Assembly (NCBI GenBank): GCA_932294295.1
Contig: OW028585.1
Span: 1,956,001-2,020,000 of the forward strand
DNA: 64,000 nucleotides
Reading direction: 5' to 3'
Source of the DNA: Alitta virens
Taxonomy: Eukaryota > Annelida > Polychaeta > Phyllodocida > Nereididae
The notes below the pieces were generated by a model. That model did not search any database and was not told the origin of the DNA. It saw only the letters and a list, made by a program, of their open reading frames with translations. How positions within the stretch are numbered: position 1 is the first letter of the stretch; each line of letters opens with the position of its first letter. Made by a program: the position numbers and the translations under genes. Positions 35,148 to 47,100 of this stretch are shown here, piece by piece.

Positions 35148-38100
35148 TGTTGGCGACTTGATTTGGGAAACATTTAAGTTGGCGACAGATTTTGGGTGAG
35201 TACTAATCCAGGTTTACTTACATGTGAAACTCGCACATCGACTCAAAGACTTTATTCATGCCTCTAGGGAAGTTTAGGTAGACCCTGCACTATCACTTTT
35301 TGTGCACCTAGCAGTTGCAGGAAACAATGACCAGTTGTTAATTTTCTTATTTGTGATTGTGGTCATGACTATAATTTCATCCACATGTAGCTCCCAAAAT
35401 CCATAAGTGGGCAAGTAAGTGACTCGCCTCATTTATATTGGCTCTGCTAAATATCTACCAGTAGCACATTTGACTCCTTTTTCATTGAAATTGACCAGTA
35501 TAGCATAATATTCTCTCATCATCTTTTTGTTATATTGGATAGAAAGATGTTTGACCCAATTTCAAAGTCAAGTATAAAAACCAGAAATGGCTTAGAAAAT
35601 TACTATAGATTTCTATTTGGATTTTGGTCTAATATTTGCAAGGCTCATAGCCTTCCTTGACAGGGCCAGAAAGGTTGTCTGAGACCCACTCTTTAGCAGC
35701 AGAGATACACACATTTGTACTGAAGGGTATATGGCAATTGATAATATATAGTTGCTTCACTTTCCAGCTAAATTTAAACTGAGCAAAAAATTTTTTGAAT
35801 TATAAAGGCATTAAAATCGGTGTGTTGAGTGTCATTCCAAAACAAATCTAAATTTTGTATTTATTTGTATTTAGACTTTATTTTTTTGAAATACAAGTAA
35901 ATAAGAACCTTGAAGGTTAATTTTGTTTGAAATTATACCCAACATCTTTATGTGGCATAACATTAATGCTGAATTTCATATGTATTTCTTAGGGTCATTG
36001 CCAGAGCCTATTTTTGACATATAAATGATAATCTTAGTTGCAGATTAGTTAAGGGAACATGCTATTGTGTTGATATTTCTAGTGAACTCAATACTCCTTA
36101 TTGTGCATAAAATCTTTAAAATAGAACAACTGAATGGCAAGAAAGGAATAGAGAATACTTTTTATGCTCACTTGGCAGGAGGGCTCTGAACATAATTGAT
36201 TGCTTTTAATACAGGGTTCCATCATAAGATGTAAGATATTTGTAGGACATTATAATATCATGTGCACATGAACAATTTTCTCACTAATATAGTAATATAC
36301 ACCAATATATTTTATTTCATTGTCAAAAAAACAATCAGGGTATTGGCTGTTAAGCAATAAAATAAACGCTTTTATATTTGCCAAATCATCTGTATACTAC
36401 AATGTAGATGTTAATATACAAGTATATTTGCATCAAAATAGGACAATGTAGACAAACCCCCAAACCCCCCAAAAATCTCCCACTGTACTGAAACTGAGGT
36501 CTTAAGGATAAATAGCTGAGGTGTGGATCTACTAACTAATTTCTGAATAGTATATGAATTGCACAATAACATAAGTACATGAATTTTAGATTTATAATCT
36601 AGTGGAATATTATATCTGGCTGGTACCGGTATAAGCAGAACATTCTAAACAATATTACTATTTGGTAGACATAGGGAAGTGCACTGAGCTACATAACTTT
36701 ATTGTGTTATATATATATTTAATTTTTGCAGATTACAAGTGGAAAATGAGCATCTTGTTAGGTTTCATATATATCCTGCTGCTGTTTACTACTTACACTG
36801 GTGAGTCAAATATTTCATATGAATGATATGGCTGCAATTGAAGAATACAAAAGCTACAGTATGTCCAAGGAATACTGTGAACATATGTTAGTTTAAAAGC
36901 TCAGCAATAAATTGTGGGCAAAGCCAAACCAACTTTGAATTGATTTGACAGAAAATCACATTTTACAAAGGGCGACATTGAAATTCGACATGACATCTAA
37001 ATCTGCCACTTGAAATAAGCTGTAATAAACATTTATTAGATGGCTGCTGCAGTGTTAGAAGACTGTGAATGAGATTAACAATTGATTTTCTCACAAATCA
37101 ATTTGCAATGTGTGTTATCAAGTTTGTGCACTATAACATTTACAATTCTGGGAAGTGAGAAATTTCAAATCTTGTCACATGAATTTTAGCCAAATATAGA
37201 GTTTCTGAGTATGAGATGTACCCCCTAAAAGAACCTGGCAAGGCTGGGATGACCTTATATAGCTCAACCTGAACACCAGTACAGATGTTTCTAATCTGTA
37301 AATTTCTTTACATTGTGTAAAAAGTTATAATAATTATTAATGAACTTGTTTTTGATCATTTTGCATTATAAACCAGTCACAGCAGCTCCAGGACCCACTT
37401 GTAAGTGACTGCATTGTTAATACTGAATATTATTTGTGTATTTTCATTTTTATTTTCCTTTACCACTTTACTTACTATATAAACATTAAGAGTTAACTTC
37501 CTTTTGACCATTTTGCTTTATATTCCAGGCATAGCCTAGTTACATTTGTGTAGAGCATCATATAAACAATTTCCATTAACTTCTTTTGATCTCATTACGC
37601 TATGATCCAGCCATAGAGCATTGCCTTGGCTCATGCACTTAGTCTGTAATCATGGCTAAGTTCAATGTCACCAAGTGTAGTTGTAATTGCTAATCTAGTG
37701 TTGTTGGATTGCCTTTCAGTAGTGAGAATTCTATTACCTGAGAAAGGTTGCCGATTCTAAATCATTCACTGCTATTAATCATTATATCATTTATTAATTT
37801 ATATTTATCGTATTGCCATTAGATTATATGGTATCATTCTCAGACTCACGGATTTTAAAATGGCTTTCAATGGCTGTGATTGCAATGCATTTGCCAATGT
37901 GGTTTACACATCACGGAAAGTTAAAATATGTATATTCTTTAAAATTCAAAATTTTCTTAGAGCCCAATGCCGATGCTAATAACAAATTTCAGTAATTAAG
38001 GAAGTGGAGAGATTTAAAAAAATATCAACTGACAAAAAGGGCAAAATATAACGCTAGGAACATGTCACACTTTGGCTTCATTATTTTGCACTAGGCCAGC

Positions 38101-41100
38101 ATAAATTTGTGTGTGACTATGAATGCAATATTTTTTTAATTATTATTTTATTTCTAGATACAGCTGAGGAGGTGAAACATTTGTCACAGGCTGGCAGTAC
38201 GACTAAAATGCTATACAGTATTTTTTTTTTTACACATATGTCCAGAGTGGATCAATATTAAAAACATAGCAATGAGGATTAAATACAGCTGAAGCATTGA
38301 TTCTACAATTTAGTTGTCTTATATTTGGTAGATGTTGTGAGCGACCTCTGACGATGTGAGGCACATTAGTTCAGCTGTTTTGATTTTATAACAAAATGAA
38401 CAGCAGAAAAATTGAATTTTTTTACCAGTTTTATGTGACATTTTGAAGTTGGTTCCATTTGTTATTCAGATTTTTACAAATTTATTGATGCATTAGAATA
38501 ATTATTATAGCATAAAATCATAAAATTATAGTCAAGGCCCATAGGCCGTAGGTTGAATGATCAAACTGGCAGGAGCAGAGGTAATGTGACCCATGATTAT
38601 TGAACATTTGAGAGAAATTTTAATCTCGCACATGCGTAAAGGGTACCCTTGGTGACATTCTTCATGCAAGATTCTAGAATGGCGAGACAAAGTCTCGAAG
38701 AGAGTTGTCGATTCTAAATATTTTCAAGGTGGCTTTCTGGTGCACAGGTACATTTGCCTGTGGGAAAAAGAAAATTGTTCAGTAAGTTTAGTAAAAGATA
38801 GGATGCATAAGTTTAAATAAATCATCCCATTGTGCAGCACAACTAATAAGCTTTAGCTACATCTTTCGAAAATAGACCAAATAGTAAGCTAGATATCAGT
38901 CAAGAGAAGGCAAAAAAGCAGGTTCTCCAGCGCCATGGCGGATGCCATGAGGCACTTCGCCAAATCAAAACTTGTTAAAGTAATCTGACGCTACATAGTG
39001 GTAGTTTATCATTTAGTATAGCTCATACAGATTCCGTACATGTTTTCGGATCAAAAATTTCATTAAAGAATAATCCATATTTTATTCAGCCGCAAATTAG
39101 CAGGATTAAAAAAGAAAAAAAGGGCAATAATAAGACAGTGTGAGAAAATTGAGCTTTGAGCAGTCTCCGTTCATCCTTTACTTCTTTATTATTCATCTTT
39201 CTTTTTTTTCTATGTATATATATTTTTTTCTTATTGTTATTATAATTTCTCAATATACCTATGTGTGTGCTCGTTAATGCTATATGTGTGGTATTTGTGG
39301 TGGTGTATGCTGAAGTGCATGTGATGAAAAATAAATGAGTCTGTCTATCTGTCTGTCCGTCAGTCTGTCTAGCTGTACTGACCTGATCAAATATACCACT
39401 CTCACATATATTTAAGCAATGTATAGCTTAGCATGTAATCATCTTCATCTTCGGCCTTTTTCATTATCATTCGCTCCCATAAACACCCATACAACCTTCA
39501 GTGTATAACTTGTATGTAGGTCTATAGGCCCAGGTAATATACATCAATGACAATTATTATCTATCCATCCATCCATCAAGCACTCCAACAGGTCAGCACT
39601 TTATCCATGCATAAATGAAAGCATGCATCCATCCATCCACCAATCTGTCTATTTATCTATCTAGCTATCTGTCTTATAATCAATTATGTCTGTTTTCATC
39701 CAATTGTTATTCCTTAGTTGCACCGCCTAAATACTCAAGCATCCCGCTCGATGTGTGTGCTGTCAGGAATTATGCAATTGGAGCTGAGAGAGAAGTGACT
39801 CCACCAGAAGCAGGGGGAGAGGGAGTGGACTTATCTGGTAATTGGGCACTTGCCCAAGTACCTTTCGTCTACGATGGTGATTTTTGTCATTAATTTTTAA
39901 TATACTACATTACATTAAAAAAAACTTAACCCTTTCTCTTTATTAGTTCTATTAAAAACAATTGTACTTCAAATAACCGATAAATACTTTTTTTTTATTA
40001 TAAAGAGGGAATGGATTAATCTGTTAGAGGGGAAACTGCCCGATTACTACAAAGTTGATCTCTGCCACTTATTATGAATACACCACATTAAATTAAAAAA
40101 AATAACACTTTCTCTTTATTAGTTAGCTCTTCTAAAAAGAATAGTACTTTAAATAACCGATAAATTTTTTTTTATTATATATAGAGGGAATGGATTTATC
40201 TGTTAGAGGGGAGACTGCCTGATTACTACAAAGTTGATCTCTGCCACTAATTATTAATACACCACATTAAATTAAAAAAAATAACACTTTCTCTTTATTA
40301 GTTAGCTCTTCTAAAAATAATAGTACTTTAAATAACCGATAAATTTTTTTTTTTATTATATATAGAGGGAATGGATTTATCTGTTAGAGGGGAGACTGCC
40401 TGATTACTACAAAGTTGATCTCTGCCACTAATTATTAATACACCACATTAAATTAAAAAAATAACACTTTCTCTTTATTAGTTAGCTCTACAAAAATGAA
40501 TATTACTTTAAATAACCAATAGATAAGTTTTAAAAATATTGTCGAAGAGGGAATGTACTTATTTGCTAGAGAGGGAATTGTCCAATCACCTTTTGAATAT
40601 TGTGGTGATCTTAGTCGTAAAAAAATTAATATACTACATTACACTAAAATAAAATTTACAATTTCTCTTTATTAGCTCTACCGGTAACTACATTTTTAAA
40701 AAGATGACAAAGAGGGAATGGACTTATCTGCTGGAGGGGGAATTGCCTAATTACCTTTCAACTCTGATGGTGATATAAGCCACTAATTATTAACATACTG
40801 CATTACACCAAAAAAAAAACAACTAAAAACAATGGCACTTTAGAACCGATAAAAACATTTTCAAAAAATTGACAATGAGAGAGTTGTTTTGAATGCTACA
40901 TTAGGGCATTCGTGTAAACATGTTTATTGCTAGTGTACAAAATTGCAACGAAGCAATGAAAGACTTTCTCTTCATTTACTCTATTAAAATTAATGACGCC
41001 AAATAAAACAACATTTAAATTTACAAAAAGTTGACTAAGACGGAGTTGAATCTGTTAGAAGAGGAATCGTCTGTTGCTGTAATCATGATAATGAAAACTT

Positions 41101-44100
41101 GCTATTATACAAATCTACACTAAAAAAACTGAACACTGTCTTTGTGAAAACAATAGTGCCTCACACAACCAATCAATCAATTAAAAACTATTTGACTAAG
41201 AAAGCTGCATTTCTGTAATAGCTTTAAACACTACCTTTTTCTTCTTGTATAAGACAGACACATGAATCTTTTATGTAATTTCAGGTGAAGCATCATTTGC
41301 CTTGAAGTTCTACGTCAAATTTGGTCCTGATCGGCCCAATAAAATAATCACCTTTTTGGAATTGTCTTCATTCATTGCGATTCAACTAAGACCAGATGGC
41401 CTTCTGCAAGTTCGCTACAACATGGAAGACAATGATGGTGTAAAACTTCAGGAAACATTTGTTTTGAAAAACAGGTAATGCAATTTTATTGTGGCATTTA
41501 TAAGGGTCTAGAAATAGGGCAACCTTATTATTTCAAACTCGGTCAAAACATGTGATAAGTAATAGTTATTTAGCAAGTAAGAAGGACTTAATTAACATTT
41601 TTGTTGGTAATATCACAACAGGACATAACTAACAAAAATATAAGTTAACTCACTACTAAATACCTCATGCTCCACTTGATATATTTACTAAACAATTTTT
41701 ATGATTGGTTGATTTATTTAACTGCTCTTATTATGCAAGTGAAGTACAGTTTGCACTCAGGAGGGAGGTAACTAACATTTATGTTGGTTATTACCGGCTC
41801 TTAACAATAGGTAAACCGTTTGGGTGGAGTACAAACCTGATTCTGTAAAGGCAACCAGCCTGATAAGCCTTGACTTTTTCTGGTCGCGATTCACTTTTTG
41901 TTGATAAAATTACTACTAATATGATAGAATTATTATGTAATTATGCAATCTAGCTACAATTTTATTTTAGACACAATGACTTGAATAAGTTGTAGAAACA
42001 TTTGTACTGAAATACAGACAATGCAATTTTAGAGTTGGGTTTTTAATCAGCAATTTCCAGGGAAATAGTGCAGACTTATTATTTTGGGATCTGTTATTAC
42101 ATGTAATGGAAATAGTTTTCTGATTTTATTAATACCATATATCGTATATTTCATGAATTTGTTTCATTCATAACGTATATAATTCATTATTTGAAAATTA
42201 ACTAGAGCGATCATTAAATATCTCAGGAATGTACCAGCAAGACATGAATATGAAATTTTATAGTATTTGATAATGATGCATGAAATTATCATGTTAATTG
42301 ATAATACTACAGGATAACAAAATCTTTTTACAGCAGATAATCATGCATTAGTGAGGCCCAGGATGGGGCATTGTGTCCCTCTGTACCAAGGTCATTTTAG
42401 TTTTGTGTCCCCTGTCGCTCAAGCCAGGTTATAAGTCCCTTGTCTCTTAAAGTGTGAAAGGAACAGTAGAACCAAAAACATCCATCCTTAAAGTTTGTTA
42501 TTTTTGATTCCGTAGTTTTAGGAGCTTCTATTGGTACTTCATAATATGCGCCTATACTGCTGTACAATTTTGGCTATTGATATGCAATCATTAATTTTGG
42601 CGAACAATGGTGATGGGAATGCTGGCACCACACCTATGCCCCCAGTATTTTCTTGGTGAGGGGGCAGCCTTCTTGACTTAGGGCAACCTGTTTTAGTTTG
42701 AGGCCAACCTCCCTTAGAATGGGGCTATCATTTTGAGCCAAAATCTCAGGTATAGGTGGGTGGATGGGTGATTAGGGCTTTATGTCCTGTAGTTCTGCAC
42801 CAATTGGGCTAATTAGGACAGGCAGAGACCATGGCAATGAGACAAAGGATGAAACAGCCATCCAACTTAGGCTCGACCGGGAATCGAACCCGGGACCCAG
42901 CGGTAGGAAGCCCAGAGCGCTACCTCTGAGCTAGGCCTCTGCCCTCTCAGGTATAGGTGCCCATCTTATTTACTGCAACATCTCAGGGGAACTTCACCTA
43001 GTTAAGCCTCCCCAAGGCTGGAGCTGTCTTCTTGGTAAAGGGGCCAGCCGTTCTGTTTTGGGTCCAAACTTCTTTGTAAAGGGGCTAGCCATCCTGTATT
43101 GGAGCTAAAAATCTGATGAAGGCCAGCGAAATGATTACCCTTCATCGAAGGATACCCCCTCTCCCCTTTTGCTGTGCCAGTGTCTGTCATGGTTGATCAG
43201 CCATGTCATGCTTCTGTGATTTTCAGAAGGGAGATTATGGCCTAAATTTTCTTTTCTGGTGAAATCCTTAATGTAATAAATACTGTCAAATTATATAATT
43301 TCAGAAGATTTCTTATGTTAATGCCAGGTCTATACTTACATATGTGCTGTCACTGCTGTAGCTGCAATCATATGATACTGAAATCCCACAGCCAGAAATG
43401 TTTTTCTGACTTGTACAGGTGTTATACTGAAAAACTAATAGGTAACAAGGTCTGGGAGCACCGAAGGTCACCACCCAAATAAAGACCGTTAAATTGTGTT
43501 GCAGCATCTACAGAACTGTTTTCATTTACAACCATAACAAAAGGTTGCCATCAAAACAATTTACAATAATTTTGTCCATTTTTTTATTGTGATAATGCAT
43601 CTGAGAAGTCATAGCACCTCACTTACTGCCATTTCCTGAGGCCCAGCATCAACTTAAGGCCTCTTAATGCTTAAATTTCATTCCATTAATATAATTTTTT
43701 CCTGGAATACTAATTATGATAGAAACCTAAAATTTGGCAATTTTTCAGCTTGGAAGTTTCTGGCCTCTATAGAGTTTATTCAGGCAAATCTGAAATAGTG
43801 TTGGACCCTTTTCTAAAATTTAATGGATTTAAATTCATGTAAGACATGATTTCATTAAAATATATATATATTTTTAGTCATCTTGGGCTTACTTTGGCTC
43901 ACTGATGAAGAAAAAAAAGAAGATTTTGTTTCTCAATCTTAAATGGCTTAATTTGGGAATCATATTATTGCATATACACAAACATTTTTTCTGAAGCAAG
44001 GACCACCAGGTGGCATCGGAAATATGTGGAGAAAGAATTTGACGTGGCAAGCACTATGACAATTATGGAAGTTTATGCTCCTTTATAGAGCTTTTTATGG

Positions 44101-47100
44101 CCATGGTCAGGACAACATCATGTTGAAATTGGCATTAACCTGATGTCGAGCCGAACATATTATCTGTGAATACACAGTGTAGGGTAACTCAGGCCACCAA
44201 TTACAATGTTGAACATATATGCAATGACTATGACTTTGCCATTTGAAGCAGCCAATATACCTAGGTTTACAGTACTTCGCCAGTAAAAACTTGTTGTCTT
44301 TAGTAATTATGTGTCCCCTGTTTCTTGGTCATTTTAGTTCTGCGTCCTCCCTGCCCCCATACTGGGCCTCATTACTTGTTTTAGAGTAAATTTAAAAGTA
44401 AATGTTGTAATTTATAGAAATCAAGCATCAGACATATCTTTTAGGGTTCAAAATGCTGAAACAGATGAATCAGCTTCAATCCTCTTGATTGGGGTCAAAT
44501 TACAAGTCAGTCATGACAAGAAAAAACGCGAGGCAACTTTGAGTGAAAACAAGTGGACAATGATCAGTCTCGGATATAGCCAAAATGCAGATGGACCGAA
44601 TCTTTCATTTTATGAAAATGGAGAAAAAATTGATGTTGAAAAAAGCAATCTGAGTGCTTTTCACATTTCTATGGCTCCAGGTGAGTTATATCATATTCCA
44701 TTGGCTGCATGTTAGTCATAAAGTATCGAAAAGGCTCCAGGTGAGTTATAGAGCAACTCAATAGCTCCATGTGAGTCATATGGCAAATAAATTGCTCCTG
44801 GGGAGTTAAAGAGCAACTCGGCTCCAGATGAGTCATAGAGCAAAGGGTCAAGGTGAGTCATAGAGCAACTCAATTGCTCCAGGCGAGGTATAGAGCCACT
44901 CTATGGCTCCAGGTGAGTTACAGAGCATTGCAATAGCTCTCAGTGAGTTATAGAGCATCTCAATGGCTCCAGGTGATTTATAGTAAGTAGGCCCTTGGTA
45001 TCTTACCAATAGCAATGTTAATCACAATAATTGGAATTCAATGATTAATTACATCCTAATTAAAGAAATGTTGATAATAACGGAATTGGAGATGTTGAGA
45101 TCATAAATCATGCCCTAAATCCCTGCGTGATTTACACGGCCATTCTTATTACATTATGTTTACTCCTTAATGATAATGATAATAATAATTTATATAGGGC
45201 TAGTTACATTTGACTCCTTCATAATATTTTGTTTCCTTTATATTATGTTTAGAAAACTGATTACAATTTTTGAGAATGACATTTGGCAAATTGATGCGAT
45301 TATTCATACTAACCTTTAAATTGTAGGAGACCTCGTCGTGAGAGGTGCCAAATTTTCCTGCCTGGAATATCATGGTGCAGAGAAGGGCTCAGATTTCTTC
45401 ACCAATCTCAATCTGACTGATTGCCGTAAGTTTTATCAGACAAATATGTTATATAGTCATGTGAACTTAGTCTCTCATGCAGTGCAGGTCATACGTTTGG
45501 GACACCTCTATGGGATGCATTGATTGGGAGTGAGCAAGAAAGGTTACTAAATGTGACGGCCTGTTCTTCAAGTTATTTTAGAGTCTCTGATGCAGTACAA
45601 GTCGAATGTTTGGAACACCCCTATTGGATTTGTATTGGATGCATTGATTAGAAGAGTGTGAGAAGAATATTGCTAAATGTAAGGGAGAGTTCTTCAACTG
45701 TACCAGCATTAGATTCACCCAAGTTATTTAAGTTATTAGTAAGACAAGCTGTTAACCTAACCTCAGAGACGTCAGGCAGCCTTGTTAGAATCTGATCAAA
45801 ATATTAGGCCTTTTTAACCTTGATCATATAAGTTTGCTCCAATGCAGATTCAATAGGGGTAGCCCAATAAACAGCTGGCTTGTGCAGATAAAGTTTACTA
45901 TAACCAATTTGCGATAAAATAATTCACCTTGAAAATTTTACAGTAATGGATCTGCTAGAGGTCAGCCAAGCAGATGACCTCAAATAGATGGAACAACTCA
46001 ACTACCTCACATGATATCAAGCAATAAACTGTCTTGTATGTGGTCTGTCTGTGAAAAAAAATTTTCAAGTACCCGAGTAGTGGTCTAGATGGTCAATTAA
46101 TGTCATGACTAGTGAAATCTGTTTTTGCATTTTCCAAAGATACAATAAATGTGCAGGAATTACCCCATCACTTTCATTGGATGAATTATTTGCATGACAA
46201 TATTTATACATTGACATATTTTGCTTTAAATTTCAGAGAAAGAGTATTTAGGTATGAAATTACAGGATTTTATATTTTGACATCTTATTGCTAAGACAAT
46301 AGTTTATCTCTAAAATGTGTTTTTTCTTAAATCACAATTTTTTTTTCTTTATTTTTAGGGGTGGGGGATGGGGCAGGTGTTTCTTAAATAATGCAATTGT
46401 TTTTTTTTTGCATTCTTTTTTCTTAATGGGCAGGGGGGGGTGGGCAGAGGGGGGGTGGGCAGGTGGGCAGAGGGGGGGGTGCTTTACATCCAATTTTTTG
46501 TTGCTATGAAGCTGTTTGTAGGTTGACCAATAATGATATTTAATCATACTAGCAGTCATAGTTAGTGCAATATGTTTGATATCATACAAATACCTTTGCA
46601 GAGACAACACCTGAGAAAATATCTTAGGTTGAAAATTATGATTTGAGAAATATATATATTTCAGCCATGACAGAGATAAATTGTAAAATTTATGAATGGT
46701 TATAATAGTAAAATTCAAAACAGTGATTTAGAGATAGGGTTTATGTGAATAGGAATAATATAGAAAGAATATAGTGTAAGATGATAAGTTTGGGAAATCA
46801 TCGGGTTGAATTGCATTACATAGCGAAAGACAGAATTAGAGAGATAAGATATTAAAAATGTACAGCATTGTTATAACAAGAAAAGCTCTCATTAAAAAAG
46901 AGACCTGTACCAGACTTGTGTGATAGCATATTATAATAGTCAATTAAAGATAATGTAGAAAAAGAGTTTCCATTTATATGGCAGACCAATGCTAGGACCA
47001 TTCAGCCACTGTTGCAGGCAATAAATAGCCCAATGTTTCTGGAAATGTTCTCAGTGTATGTAGGTCATGTGCAGCATCAACTAGAATAAACCATGCGGTT

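Noticed and set aside
38157..38225. Possible extra LamG exon after an acceptor-like TTTCTAG
   Set aside because: No usable donor in the right phase follows, and exons 3 and 4 already join in phase without it.
43002..43190. Small ORF with repeated GWAPLQ/GWPLYQ segments
   Set aside because: Product of a short GGGGCCAGCC-type repeat within the LamG intron, with no splice evidence.
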